A stretch of 64,000 bases of DNA from Hyphomicrobiales bacterium (GCA_900473795.1 UCMT01000058.1:124001-188000); one strand, 5' to 3'. Positions 26,809-35,911 are shown, counted from the first letter of the stretch. The notes: generated by a model from the letters alone, not told the origin. Numbers and translations: made by a program.

Positions 26809-28125
26809 CTATGACCCGGATGTGCCGGTGGCGCCTGCCGATTGGACTTGTGATTTCAATGCCATCATCACGCGCCCGGCGGCCTCGCGACCGGCGACAA
26901 TCGCACCTTCGATGTAGGCCGGAAAGGACGAGGCCAGTTCCGAGGCGGCAAAAAGGACGGGCGGCGCACCGGCCCAGATAATCGCTTCCGCGTCGCAGGC
27001 TGAAACGTCGGTGATGACATCGCTGTAACCGCCGCCACTCCAGCGATCATCGACCCAGTCGCGCATCCGCAAATCCGTATAGTCTCCAGCCTCGCTGCCC
27101 AGCGCCACGACGAGCCGGCGGATGATTTCGGACCGGATGAACCCAGCCCCCTTGCCGCTCCATTCGGCCGCCAGCGGCCCTCCTGTGAATACCACCAGCG
27201 CCGACGCTTGATCGCTGCTGACGTCGCAGGCGAAAAGACCAAGGACATCGCGCCACATCACCATGCCGCTCAATCCACGATCGCGCCAGAAAGGCCGCTC
27301 GTATCGCACGAACATCTTGATGACGGTGCCGCTTTTCCAGGAACCAAATGCGTCGATCAACGGCTTGGGTAGATCAGGCTCGTGGGCAATGCGCGACGCC
27401 ATCACCGGTGGCGCGGCGACGATAATCTGCCGGGCCTTGAGTACGCCACGATTGCCGGTGGCGACCGTTGCCGATCCATCCCTTCTCGCAATATGCGTGA
27501 CGTCCGTATCAAGCTGCAGGCGGGGACCAAGCGTCGCCGCCAAGGCCTCGGCAACGGCATGTATCGTCCCTTCGACGAAATATTGCAGCTCGTTGCCGTT
27601 GCTGGTGGTGCGCCGATCATTGTCGATCAGGTACCAGAGCGGAATTTCGCCGATCGAGCGGCACCAGAGCCCCTCGACCATCGCCTGATAGCCGGCCTTG
27701 ACATCCGGCGGATCGCTCTGCCGGGCAAGCCACGCCTCCGCCGTCAGGCCGGCGATAATCGGATCGTGCGGGTCGATCCTGTTTGCCCGCGCCCGGATAC
27801 GGCCCGATTCCGCAAAAGTGGAACCGGTTTCCGTGGATTTGGAATCCCGCTGTATCAGGAAGGCGCCTTCCATCGGCGTCTCGGCAAGCACTTTGCCAAA
27901 CCGACGCGTCAGCGCCATGATTTCCGGCATCTCGTCGCAGATGAACTGGCCGCCTGTGTCGACCCGCACACCATCCGAAAAAGCCGCCGACTCCACGCGT
28001 CCGCCGACACGATCCCTCGCTTCGAGCACGATGACATCGAGCCCCGCGGAAACGAGCGCATCCGCCGCCGAAAGGCCGGTAAAGCCGGCCCCGACGACGA
28101 TCACATCTGCATCGAATTCACTCAC
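26809..28125 (-). CDS. Flavin-containing amine oxidase family protein
   Basis: 438 residues. The N-terminal Rossmann motif is VVGAGFTGLSAADAL, followed by LEARDRVGGRVESA, the hallmark pair of the monoamine-oxidase family. The C-terminal FAD-contacting region (WAGAPPVLFAASELASSFPAYIEGA) has a divergent version of the usual G-x-x-x-S-x-x-W-P-G-Y-x-E-G-A. No membrane anchor is visible, so it is a soluble bacterial type that oxidises primary or secondary amines with hydrogen peroxide release. It is not clearly in an operon. The substrate is unknown. Confidence 0.85.
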   Translation of the reverse strand: MSEFDADVIVVGAGFTGLSAADALVSAGLDVIVLEARDRVGGRVESAAFSDGVRVDTGGQFICDEMPEIMALTRRFGKVLAETPMEGAFLIQRDSKSTETGSTFAESGRIRARANRIDPHDPIIAGLTAEAWLARQSDPPDVKAGYQAMVEGLWCRSIGEIPLWYLIDNDRRTTSNGNELQYFVEGTIHAVAEALAATLGPRLQLDTDVTHIARRDGSATVATGNRGVLKARQIIVAAPPVMASRIAHEPDLPKPLIDAFGSWKSGTVIKMFVRYERPFWRDRGLSGMVMWRDVLGLFACDVSSDQASALVVFTGGPLAAEWSGKGAGFIRSEIIRRLVVALGSEAGDYTDLRMRDWVDDRWSGGGYSDVITDVSACDAEAIIWAGAPPVLFAASELASSFPAYIEGAIVAGREAAGRVMMALKSQVQSAGATGTSGS

Positions 28126-28218
28126 GAGTGGGTCTACCGGTCGCGTTCAGGATTTGGACTTGTCGCCTTCCGCGCGCTCAGCCGGACGCAGCCGCGGGGT
28201 CTCAAGCGAGGATGTTTA

Positions 28219-28259
28219 CCCGCTCTATCACTTCCTGACATCTCGCTCAAAGGGAAGAT
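28219..28259. repeat. Degraded copy of the cccctcaaggggg palindromic family
   Basis: The run ctctatcacttcctgacatc then ctcaaagggaagat matches one arm of the element at 51056-51178 with substitutions, and the second arm is missing. It lies between the amine oxidase start and the racemase stop. Confidence 0.5.
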
Positions 28260-28996
28260 CAGACCGCGCCTGGGGCAAACGCCCCCATCGCCCCCGCATA
28301 CACCTTGGCGAGCGGCGTCGCATAGGACCCACGCTTGCTCGTCGTCAGCCGCTGCGCAATCAGCGCTTCGGCCTGCTTCACTGCCGCCGAAACCCCGTCG
28401 ATGATGGGCACACCGTATTCCTCCTGCAGGCTGTAGGCGAGATCGGCCATGCCGGCGCAGCCGAGCACGATGGCTTCGGCGCCATCCTCTTCGAGCGCCA
28501 ATTCGATCTGGAAGCGCAGCTTGCCGAGCGCGCCGGACGCCGGATTCTCCAGTTCCAGCACTGGGATGTCCGCCGCACGGACTTTCGCCCGACCGCCGAA
28601 GCCGTAGTGGCGCGAGAGATTCTCGAGCAGCACGCGCGAGCGCTCCAGCGTCGTCACGACGGTAAAGCGCTGAGCGAGAAACCCCGCGGTCACCAGCGCG
28701 GACTCGCATAGCCCCAGCACGGGAAAGCCGGCCAAGGAGCGGGCGGCATCAAGTCCGGTATCGTCGAAGCAGGCAATCACCGCCGCCTGCGCACCGGCGG
28801 CATCGGCTTTTTTGATCTCCGCCAGCAAGCCGGGCAAGGCGAGCGCCCCATCGTAGTGGCCTTCGATCGAGACCGGCCCCATCTGCGATGTGGCCGCGAT
28901 GATTTCGGTTCCGGGTCCGGCGACGGCGCGTGCGGCCTCCGCCGCCTTTTCCGTCATGGAGCGGGTGGTGTTCGGGTTGACGACAAGAATGCGCAT
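28259..28996 (-). CDS. Asp/Glu/hydantoin racemase family protein
   Basis: 245 residues with both catalytic cysteines of the family: Cys in AAVIACFDDTGLDAAR (about residue 75) and Cys in AIVLGCAGMADL (about residue 180). The N-terminal ILVVNPNTT is the usual first strand of hydantoin/allantoin racemases. It is the last gene of the ABC transporter operon, six bases from the permease gene, so the importer substrate may be a racemisable hydantoin, ureide or amino acid. A PotABCD-like transporter next to a hydantoin racemase suggests ureide salvage rather than simple polyamine uptake, but this is inference. Confidence 0.85.
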   Translation of the reverse strand: MRILVVNPNTTRSMTEKAAEAARAVAGPGTEIIAATSQMGPVSIEGHYDGALALPGLLAEIKKADAAGAQAAVIACFDDTGLDAARSLAGFPVLGLCESALVTAGFLAQRFTVVTTLERSRVLLENLSRHYGFGGRAKVRAADIPVLELENPASGALGKLRFQIELALEEDGAEAIVLGCAGMADLAYSLQEEYGVPIIDGVSAAVKQAEALIAQRLTTSKRGSYATPLAKVYAGAMGAFAPGAV

Positions 28997-29002
28997 GCGG
29001 GA

Positions 29003-29824
29003 TCAGACCAGTTTCGCTTGCCTGCGACGCATCACCAGGATGATCGCAAGCGCCAGGAGGATGATTGTGAAGGAAAAGAGCGTCGTGACCGTGCCGAGCG
29101 CATAGAGCACCGGCGTCGTCACGTTGGTGGTCATGCCGTAGATTTCAAGCGGCAGCGTATTGTAGGTGCCGGATGTCATCAGCGTGCGGGCGAATTCGTC
29201 ATAAGAGAGCGTGAAGCCGAACAGCCCGACCCCGATCAGGCTCGGCGCGATCATCGGCAGCAGCACATGCCGGAAGGTCTGCCACGAGGTCGCCCCGAGA
29301 TCGCGCGCAGCTTCCTCATAAGAAGGCGAGAATCGGTTGAATACGGCAAACATGATCAGCACGCCGAACGGCAGCGTCCAGGTGAGGTGCGCGCCGAATG
29401 CCGACGAATACCAGGCGGGCTTGAGGCCGAGCTGTTGAAAAACGACGCCTATGCCGAGCGAGATGATGATCGAGGGCACGACAAGACTTGCGACCGTCAG
29501 GTAGAACAGCACCGTCGAGCCTTTGAACTTGCGGCGGAAAGCAAGACCGGCGAGCAGCGAAACAAGCACGTTGACCACCATGACCATCAGCCCGAGCGAG
29601 AAGGATCGCTTGAAGGATGCCCCGAAATCGCCGACCGCCTGCTGTTCGAAGAGATTGTAGAACCAGTGCACCGAAACGCCGTTGAGCGGAAAGGTGAGCC
29701 CCCCGTCCGGCCCCTGGAAGGACAGGATGAGAACGGCTGAAAGCGGTCCATAGAGGAAAAATACGAACACGGCGAAAAAGGCCGCCAGCACGTAGAATTC
29801 CAGCGTGCGCTTTTCATGGGACAT
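29003..29824 (-). CDS. ABC transporter permease, PotC type
   Basis: 273 residues with six membrane spans. The EAA loop EAARDLGATSWQTFRHVLLP lies at about residues 166-185. Its start is three bases after the stop of the PotB-type gene, so the two are tightly coupled. It forms the inner-membrane channel with the 29828 product. Homologous in architecture to, but clearly distinct from, the YdcV-like permease at 4825. Confidence 0.9.
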   Translation of the reverse strand: MSHEKRTLEFYVLAAFFAVFVFFLYGPLSAVLILSFQGPDGGLTFPLNGVSVHWFYNLFEQQAVGDFGASFKRSFSLGLMVMVVNVLVSLLAGLAFRRKFKGSTVLFYLTVASLVVPSIIISLGIGVVFQQLGLKPAWYSSAFGAHLTWTLPFGVLIMFAVFNRFSPSYEEAARDLGATSWQTFRHVLLPMIAPSLIGVGLFGFTLSYDEFARTLMTSGTYNTLPLEIYGMTTNVTTPVLYALGTVTTLFSFTIILLALAIILVMRRRQAKLV

Positions 29825-29827
29825 GGC

Positions 29828-30784
29828 TCAAAGCTCCTTGCGGATATCGACGACGCGCAAGATGGCAGCGACCATCAGAAGCACGACGATCAGCAGCACG
29901 ACGGCATTGGCGGCGGCGGCCGGATACTGCAGCAGCGACATCTGGTTCTTCATCATCAGCGCAACGGACGCGCTCTGCCCGCCGGACATCACCTGCACCG
30001 TCGAGAAATCCGCCATGACCAGCGTCACGACAAAGATCGAGCCGATGGCGATGCCCGGTTTCGCCAGCGGCAGGATGACGTTCCAGACGATCTGCCAGCC
30101 GTTTGCGCCCGCATCGCGCGCCGCCTCGATCAGCGACTTGTCGATGCGCATCAGCGTGTTGAAGATCGGCGTCACCATGAACAGCGTGTTGAGATGCACC
30201 ATGGCGAGCACCACGGCGAAATCGGAATAGAGCAGCCATTCGATCGGGGCCGGAATGATGCCCATCTCGATCAGTGTCGTGTTGACAAGGCCGTTGCGGC
30301 CGAGCACCGGGATCCAGGAAATCATTCGGATGATGTTCGACGTCAGGAACGGCACGGTGCAGACGAGGAACAGCACCATCTGCATGGTCGTGGTGCGGAT
30401 GTGGAACGCCAGGAAATAGGCAACCCAGAAGCCGATCAGCAATGTCAGCCCCCAGACCATCGCCGTATATTTCAGCGTGTTCAGATAGGTCTTCCACGTC
30501 ACCCACGAACCGAGCGTGTCGGTATAGTTCATGGTCAGGAAATCGGGATAGAGACCGGCGAAATCGTAATCCCAGAAGCTGACGACGGCGATCATCAGGA
30601 TCGGCAGCAGGAAGAAGAAGCCGAGGATCAGCGCCAGCGGCACCGCCTGGAGATAGGAGGCGAGATAGGCCGCGACCTTGCCGATGCGCACGCCAATGGC
30701 AGGCTTAGCCGGCATGTCGATCTCAGTCTCTTCATCCGTGATGGCTGCTGTCACGTGCTCGGTCTCCGGTTCGTCGAACTGCAT
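29828..30784 (-). CDS. ABC transporter permease, PotB type
   Basis: 318 residues. An acidic N-terminal cytoplasmic stretch (TDEETEIDMPAKPAIG) precedes six membrane spans, and the EAA loop EAARDAGANGWQIVWNVILP lies near residues 220-239. It starts 139 bp downstream of the binding-protein gene, the gap being filled by a RIME-like element, while the next permease follows immediately. Substrate unknown. Confidence 0.9.
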   Translation of the reverse strand: MQFDEPETEHVTAAITDEETEIDMPAKPAIGVRIGKVAAYLASYLQAVPLALILGFFFLLPILMIAVVSFWDYDFAGLYPDFLTMNYTDTLGSWVTWKTYLNTLKYTAMVWGLTLLIGFWVAYFLAFHIRTTTMQMVLFLVCTVPFLTSNIIRMISWIPVLGRNGLVNTTLIEMGIIPAPIEWLLYSDFAVVLAMVHLNTLFMVTPIFNTLMRIDKSLIEAARDAGANGWQIVWNVILPLAKPGIAIGSIFVVTLVMADFSTVQVMSGGQSASVALMMKNQMSLLQYPAAAANAVVLLIVVLLMVAAILRVVDIRKEL

Positions 30785-30803
30785 TTATGGAATGCGGGAA
30801 AAA

Positions 30804-30916
30804 GCCCCTCATCCGCCCTGCCGGGCACCTTCTCCCCGCAGGCGGGGAGAAGGACCTTGCCGCAAACTCCGTAGTCCCCTCTCCCCGCATGCGGGGAGAG
30901 GGCTAGGGTGAGGGGC
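30804..30916. repeat. RIME-like palindromic mosaic element between binding protein and permease genes
   Basis: The ends gcccctcatccg and ggtgaggggc are inverted, with internal hairpins ttctccccgc/gcggggagaa (near 30830-30852) and ctctccccgcatgcggggagag (near 30880-30901). Same design as the element at 2751-2863, in the opposite orientation, and again directly 3' of a binding-protein gene. Confidence 0.8.
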
Positions 30917-30923
30917 ATTTCCT

Positions 30924-32213
30924 TTAAGCCGCGATGAACTCGTTCCAGCGCTTGACCATGTAGCGGTCCTCGTCCATCACCGAATTCCAGCACGCGACCT
31001 TGCCCATGCGTTCCTCGAACGAGCCGCCGTCGCGCACCGCGCCTGCCTTCTCCATGACCTTGCCTTCCGGCGACAGGATATCGCCCTGAGCCGGCTTGCC
31101 CTCGATCCAGTAGCCCCACTCGTCGGCGGACATGAACTCCTTGGCCGTGCCCATGGCGGCGGAGTAGTAGCCCTGGCGGTTGAGGTAGCCGCCGACCCAG
31201 CCGGACGTGTACCAGTTGATGTACTCGTAGGCCGCATCGAGCTGCGCGCCTTCGAGATGAGCCGCAAGGCCGAGACCGCCGCCCCATGAGCGATAGCCTT
31301 CCTTGAGCGGCTGATACTTGCAGGCGATGCCCTTCGCGCGGACGGCCGCAACAGCCGGCGACCACATCGACTGGATCACGACCTCGCCGGAAGCCATCAG
31401 GTTGACGGACTCGTCGAACGACTTCCAGAAGGCACGGAACTGGCCGTCCTGCTTGGCCTTGATCAGGAATTCGATCGTTGCGTCGATCTCCTCCTTGGTC
31501 ATGTTGCCCTTGTCGGCATATTTGATGTTGCCCAGCGCTTCCATGATCATCGCGGCATCCATGATGCCGATCGACGGGATGTTGAGGATCGACGTCTTGC
31601 CCTTGAAGGCCGGATCCATGATGTCGGCCCAGGTGGTGATTTCGCGACCGACGAGATCCGGACGGATGCCGAGCGTGTCGGCGTTGTAGATGGTCGGAAC
31701 CATGGTGAAATATTGGGTTTCGCCCTTGGCGAAGGTTTTGTCGCCGGGGGCTTCGACGAAGCCGACGGTGTGCGGTGCCGTACCCTGCGCAATGACGCTG
31801 TCGGGCGTCAGCTTGCCGGTTTTGAACAGCGGCACGATCTTGTCGTAATATTTCAGCTTCTTGATATCCATCGGTTGGATGACGCCAGCCGGAAACACCT
31901 TCTTGAGAATCCAGTATTCGATATCGGCGAGGTCGTAGCTGTCCGGCTGCGTCACGGCGCGCTGGGCGGCGGCGTCGGAATCGGTCGCCGTCATCTCCAG
32001 CGTGATGCCGAGGTCGGCCTTGCACTTCTCGGCGATGGCGTTGATGTTCGAGACGCCGGTGCCGAACTGGCGCAGCGTGATCGGGTTCTGCGCCCAGATG
32101 GTCGGAAAGCCGGTGATCAGGCCGGAGCCGATGACGGCGCCGGTTGCCGCGGCACCGGTCTTCAACAGGCCGCGCCTCGAAATTCTCTTGGGTGTCTTGT
32201 TTTCAGTCGTCAT
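30924..32213 (-). CDS. ABC transporter substrate-binding protein, Tat-exported, PotD-like
   Basis: 429 residues. The N-terminus has a twin-arginine motif (ISRRGLLKTG, residues 11-20) and hydrophobic core, cleaved near PTIWA-QNP, so it is probably Tat-exported. The mature part is a type II binding protein of the PotD/extracellular-solute-binding group (DSYDLADIEYWILKKVFPAG, VIQSMWSPAVAAVRAKG, YEYINWYTSGWVGGYLNRQG). It follows the ATPase gene and precedes the permeases. The ligand is unknown; the racemase gene at the end of the operon is the best clue. Export folded hints at a cofactor or early folding, although many rhizobial binding proteins use Tat. Confidence 0.88.
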   Translation of the reverse strand: MTTENKTPKRISRRGLLKTGAAATGAVIGSGLITGFPTIWAQNPITLRQFGTGVSNINAIAEKCKADLGITLEMTATDSDAAAQRAVTQPDSYDLADIEYWILKKVFPAGVIQPMDIKKLKYYDKIVPLFKTGKLTPDSVIAQGTAPHTVGFVEAPGDKTFAKGETQYFTMVPTIYNADTLGIRPDLVGREITTWADIMDPAFKGKTSILNIPSIGIMDAAMIMEALGNIKYADKGNMTKEEIDATIEFLIKAKQDGQFRAFWKSFDESVNLMASGEVVIQSMWSPAVAAVRAKGIACKYQPLKEGYRSWGGGLGLAAHLEGAQLDAAYEYINWYTSGWVGGYLNRQGYYSAAMGTAKEFMSADEWGYWIEGKPAQGDILSPEGKVMEKAGAVRDGGSFEERMGKVACWNSVMDEDRYMVKRWNEFIAA

Positions 32214-32245
32214 TTCAGTTCCCTCTTTTTGATGTTGATAAAGGA

Positions 32246-33334
32246 TTAGGCAGCCACGCGGCCAAGAAGCACCGCATCCTCCAGGCCCCAGCTCAGCGGC
32301 ACGGCATCGCCGACCGCTACCGGTGTCTTGAAATAGTCGGCATCGGTGGCGATGACGGTGAAATCGTCGCTGCCGGCGCCGAGAACGGTGATTTTCACGG
32401 AAGCCCCGCGATATTCGACGTTCGACACCACGCCGTGGAAGCCGAGCGTCTTTTCGGATGGCGTAGCGAGCCGGACGCGGTCCGTGCGAACGCCGATATC
32501 GATCGGCGATCCGGGTACCTGGGCTGGACCTGCGACGGTGAATTTCTGCCCCTCGGCCACCTCCAGCGTCACCGTGCCATCGCCGCTTTCGACGACCCGG
32601 CCGGTCAGAACATTGTGATCGCCCATGAAGCGGGCGACGAAGGCGGTTGCCGGGCGCTCGAATACGTCCCGCGGTGACGCCGCCTGCTCGATGCGCCCGT
32701 CATTCATGATGACGATGACATCGGCCAGCGCCATCGCCTCTTCCTGGCTATGGGTGACATGCACGAAGGTGATACCGAGGCTCTTCTGCAGCTTCTTCAG
32801 TTCCGCCCGCATGCGGATCTTCAGAAACGGATCGAGCGCCGACAGCGGCTCGTCGAGAAGGAGGGCTTCCGGGTCGGTGATCAGCGCGCGGGCAAGCGCC
32901 ACCCGCTGCTGCTGGCCGCCGGAAAGCTGGGCCGGTCGCCTATTGGCATAGGGCTCCATCTGCATCAGCTTGAGCATTTCCAGCGCCTTGGCGCGGCGTT
33001 CCTCTTTGTCGACACCTTTCATCTTCAAGCTGAAAGCGACGTTGTCGACGAGGTCGAGATGCGGAAACAGCGCATAGGACTGGAACATCATCGCCGTACC
33101 ACGCTTCGCCGGCGGCAGATCGGTGACGACTGTGTTGCCGAGACGGATATCGCCCGCAGAGATGCTTTCGTGCCCGGCAATCATTCTGAGTGTCGATGTC
33201 TTGCCGCAACCGGAGGGCCCGAGGAAACAACAGTAGCTGCCGGAGGGTATTTTCAGGCTGATGGAATGCACGGCAGTCGTGCTGCCATAAACCTTGGAAA
33301 CGGATACGATATCGATTTCAGCCGCCTTGGACAT
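32246..33334 (-). CDS. ABC transporter ATP-binding protein, PotA type
   Basis: 362 residues. Walker A GPSGCGKTS, signature LSGGQQQRVALARAL, Walker B LLLDEPLSALDP, and H-loop VTHSQEEAMALAD, with a C-terminal TOBE domain from about residue 260. It is the first gene of the leftward operon and faces the GntR gene across 270 bp. It would power the importer encoded at 29003-32213. It has the usual PotA/FbpC length. Confidence 0.92.
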   Translation of the reverse strand: MSKAAEIDIVSVSKVYGSTTAVHSISLKIPSGSYCCFLGPSGCGKTSTLRMIAGHESISAGDIRLGNTVVTDLPPAKRGTAMMFQSYALFPHLDLVDNVAFSLKMKGVDKEERRAKALEMLKLMQMEPYANRRPAQLSGGQQQRVALARALITDPEALLLDEPLSALDPFLKIRMRAELKKLQKSLGITFVHVTHSQEEAMALADVIVIMNDGRIEQAASPRDVFERPATAFVARFMGDHNVLTGRVVESGDGTVTLEVAEGQKFTVAGPAQVPGSPIDIGVRTDRVRLATPSEKTLGFHGVVSNVEYRGASVKITVLGAGSDDFTVIATDADYFKTPVAVGDAVPLSWGLEDAVLLGRVAA

Positions 33335-33505
33335 CCTGTCCCTCCTGTGACAGGGACATTCAATGCATCTAGCGTGCCAAACCGAAACATAAACTATAAC
33401 CAGTTGAAATATAACTGCTATTCAAGCCTGAAAAAAATGCAGAAAAATCTTCTTGCGTTAGATTCTGCTTAAAATATATGCGCTTGTCCGCAATATGTGC
33501 AAACA

Positions 33506-33517
33506 ATCGTATACAAT
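33506..33517. promoter_or_regulatory. Candidate GntR operator, ATCGTATACAAT
   Basis: A 12-bp near-palindrome centred on GTATAC in the divergent promoter region. FCD-type GntR regulators bind short palindromes with GT and AC half-sites. Candidate only. Confidence 0.4.
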
Positions 33518-33552
33518 TTGATCATACTTATGGTGACAAAATCTCGATTCAC

Positions 33553-33562
33553 TTTGTACAAA
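33553..33562. promoter_or_regulatory. Candidate second GntR operator, TTTGTACAAA
   Basis: A perfect 10-bp palindrome with the same TGTA/TACA core, 36 bp from the first candidate and 43 bp before the GntR start. Two sites would allow joint control of the divergent genes. Confidence 0.4.
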
Positions 33563-33604
33563 AACCACGATAGTATGCGGTGCAGAACCCGGAAATGAGC
33601 CTTG

Positions 33605-34309
33605 ATGAAAACCGCAGCAGTTCCCGCCGACGATCAGATCGATATCAGCACGCAATCTATCCGCGACTCCATCCGGGATGCGATCGTCGACCGCCGGCTG
33701 GCGCCGGGTACCAAGCTGTCGGAGGCCGATGTCGGCGCGCTGTTCAACGTCAGCCGCACCCTCGTACGCGCCGCCCTGCAGGCGCTTGCCTATGAGGGCC
33801 TCGTCAATGTCGAGAAAAATCGCGGCGCCTTCGTTGCCTACCCCTCGCCCGAGGAAGCCAGGCAGATCTTTGCCACGCGGCGTCTGATCGAGCCGGGCAT
33901 TCTGCGCGAAGCCGCAAAACATATGGGTCCCTCGCATCTCCAGCACCTGCGGCAGCTGCTGATGGAAGAAGGCCGGCTTATGGCAGAGCGCGGCCAGACG
34001 GCCCGACGTGCCGAGATCAAGGCCTCGGGCGATTTCCACCTGATGCTCGCCTCGATGACCCGCAATGCCGTCATGCAGCGTTTCATGGATGAGCTTGTCG
34101 CACGCTCGTCACTCGTCATCGCCCTCTACGGCCAGTCGGCCATTTCGAGCTGCGGCCATCAGGAACATCACGACATCGTCACGGCGATCGAGAACGGCGA
34201 TCTCGACCGCGCCTGCCATCTGATGATCCACCACATCGACCATATCGAGGCCGACCTCGATATGCGCGAAAACAAGGGCAGCGACCTTCGCGAAGCCTTC
34301 GGCCTCTGA
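33605..34309 (+). CDS. GntR-family transcriptional regulator, FCD (FadR-like) subfamily
   Basis: 234 residues. Winged helix-turn-helix at about 15-78 (IRDAIVDRRLAPGTKLSEAD, then FNVSRTLVRAALQALAYEGL), and an FCD effector domain from about 90, with Asp in SGDFHLML and His in HQEHHDIVTAI and HLMIHHIDH that normally hold a metal and the ligand. It is divergent from the ABC-racemase operon, which is therefore its probable target, and two palindromes lie between them. ATG 33605 was preferred over TTG 33602. Confidence 0.88.
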   Translation: MKTAAVPADDQIDISTQSIRDSIRDAIVDRRLAPGTKLSEADVGALFNVSRTLVRAALQALAYEGLVNVEKNRGAFVAYPSPEEARQIFATRRLIEPGILREAAKHMGPSHLQHLRQLLMEEGRLMAERGQTARRAEIKASGDFHLMLASMTRNAVMQRFMDELVARSSLVIALYGQSAISSCGHQEHHDIVTAIENGDLDRACHLMIHHIDHIEADLDMRENKGSDLREAFGL

Positions 34310-34423
34310 TTTCGCCCCTCAATCCTCCACCGCATATCGCCGCATTAACATATGCCGAAATAAACATCCGGTCGGAACCTTCGCCGGCGCCGTGCGTTGT
34401 CGTGCCGTCAATTTGTAAGCAGC

Positions 34424-34672
34424 ATGAGGACGACCTTGAGCGACAAACGCTTCCCCACCCCCGTCAGAGTGATCGTCAAGCACCATCAGGAAAACATTAT
34501 CGCCACCGCCTGGGACGCCGTCGAATTTCTTCGCCGCTGGCCGGCAAGGCGTGGCCTGACCTATCGCCGCGCCCTGCAGCACTGCCTCGATGCGCTCGAC
34601 GGTATCGGCAGCCCGAAGAAGGCCTGGAGTTCCTTCATCGCCGCGTTGCGGGAAGAAGGCTTGCTCGCCTGA
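34424..34672 (+). CDS. DUF982 family small protein
   Basis: 82 residues of the DUF982 type, a small family expanded in rhizobia: FPTPVRVIVKHHQENIIATA, then AVEFLRRWPARRGLTYRRAL and a helical C-terminus ending FIAALREEGLLA. No cofactor motif or membrane segment. Role unknown. ATG 34424 was chosen because the conserved part starts a few residues later. It lies in convergent orientation with the AraC gene. Confidence 0.8.
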   Translation: MRTTLSDKRFPTPVRVIVKHHQENIIATAWDAVEFLRRWPARRGLTYRRALQHCLDALDGIGSPKKAWSSFIAALREEGLLA

Positions 34673-34728
34673 TTGCAAAAATCGGCTCCCCAGAACAAGG
34701 CCCGGACGAAACGCTTCGAGCCACGGGA

Positions 34729-34750
34729 CCGCGCATCGACCGGTGCGCGG
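34729..34750. terminator. Possible hairpin between convergent DUF982 and AraC genes
   Basis: The stem CCGCGCA / TGCGCGG with an 8-nt loop lies between two convergent stops. There is no T-run on either side, so termination by it is uncertain. Confidence 0.3.
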
Positions 34751-34781
34751 CCTTCACCGGTTTCAATACCAACGACAGGCA

Positions 34782-35684
34782 TCAGGGCCAGTCGGCGTAG
34801 CCGGAGGACAGGGCGCGGTTTTCCGATCCCGCCGAAGCGCGGGCGATCTCACGATAACCGGCCGGCGAAAGCCCGGTCCTGCGCTTGAAGAAATGGCTGA
34901 AATAGGTCGGGTCGCGAAAACCGAGACTGTCGGAGATTTCCTGAATATTGCGGGCCGAGCGCTCCAGCCTGAGCTTCGCCTCCTGCACCACCCGCTCATG
35001 CAGAAGCTGGATCGGCGAGCGCCCGAGCGCCCTTTGGCAGATCGAATGCAGCCGATCGGCCGTGACACCGAGCTCTGCGGCATAATCGCTGATCGGCCGG
35101 TGCTGGCGAAACCACACCTCGACCAGCTGCCGGTATCTCTGCAGGATAGAGCCGCTTTCTCCGCGCCCGCGCTGCTCGGTCTTCTCGCCGCCGGATATGC
35201 GCCACACGGCCATCAGCAGCAGTCGCATATAGGCGGACACGACCATCCAGGAAGCGCGGGACGGATCGCTGAGTTCCCGCACGAAGCCGGAAATCAGGGG
35301 AATGATCTCATGGACCGACACGGCGTCCGGTTCTTCGATCAGCTTCGGCTGCTCGATGAAAATGCGCAGCGAATAGGATTCCACCTTGTCGCCGATCGCA
35401 TCGACGATGATCTGCGGCGATGCGCCGATCAAATAGGCCTCGGCCCCGGCTGATATCGAAACCTCGCAGCGCGCCTGGGGTGGCAGGAAGGCGAAGGCCG
35501 GACCAATAAGCCGCCGATGCTCTCCATCGTCGAAATCAAGCTCGGCCTCTCCCTCCGTCAAAAGAAAGAAATGATGAAAATCGGCATAGAGCCCTTTTTG
35601 AAAACGAATGCGCCGATGCGAGAGCGACGGTTCCCGCCATTCCCCCCGCGCATGATGATGAATGCCTCCGTCCATCGTCAGCAT
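34782..35684 (-). CDS. AraC-family transcriptional regulator
   Basis: 300 residues from ATG 35684, which follows a very strong GGAGGGAGGGGC. The N-terminal cupin-type effector domain (about 10-140: DFHHFFLLTEGEAELDFDDG) precedes a double helix-turn-helix at the C-terminus (DYAAELGVTADRLHSICQRA, then IQEISDSLGFRDPTYFSHFF). It is divergent from the aldehyde dehydrogenase/LIV importer operon beginning at 35912, which is its most likely target. The effector may be the aromatic or other compound handled there (inference). Confidence 0.9.
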   Translation of the reverse strand: MLTMDGGIHHHARGEWREPSLSHRRIRFQKGLYADFHHFFLLTEGEAELDFDDGEHRRLIGPAFAFLPPQARCEVSISAGAEAYLIGASPQIIVDAIGDKVESYSLRIFIEQPKLIEEPDAVSVHEIIPLISGFVRELSDPSRASWMVVSAYMRLLLMAVWRISGGEKTEQRGRGESGSILQRYRQLVEVWFRQHRPISDYAAELGVTADRLHSICQRALGRSPIQLLHERVVQEAKLRLERSARNIQEISDSLGFRDPTYFSHFFKRRTGLSPAGYREIARASAGSENRALSSGYADWP

Positions 35685-35911
35685 GCCCCTCCCTCCGGGC
35701 CAAAACATGCGCTGATCGCCATATAATTACAATATTAACCCGAAAAATCTCATTCCATCCACGCATGATCAGCGTAGTCTCTTCTCACTAGCCTTTGGGA
35801 GGAGGCCCCTCGACAGACCCGGACATCACGAAGCGGCCGCTTGGCCCGTCCCGTTCGTGCGCCTTCTCCCATGGCAAACGCAGGCTTGGCCTGCCTGATT
35901 GGGTGACGACA

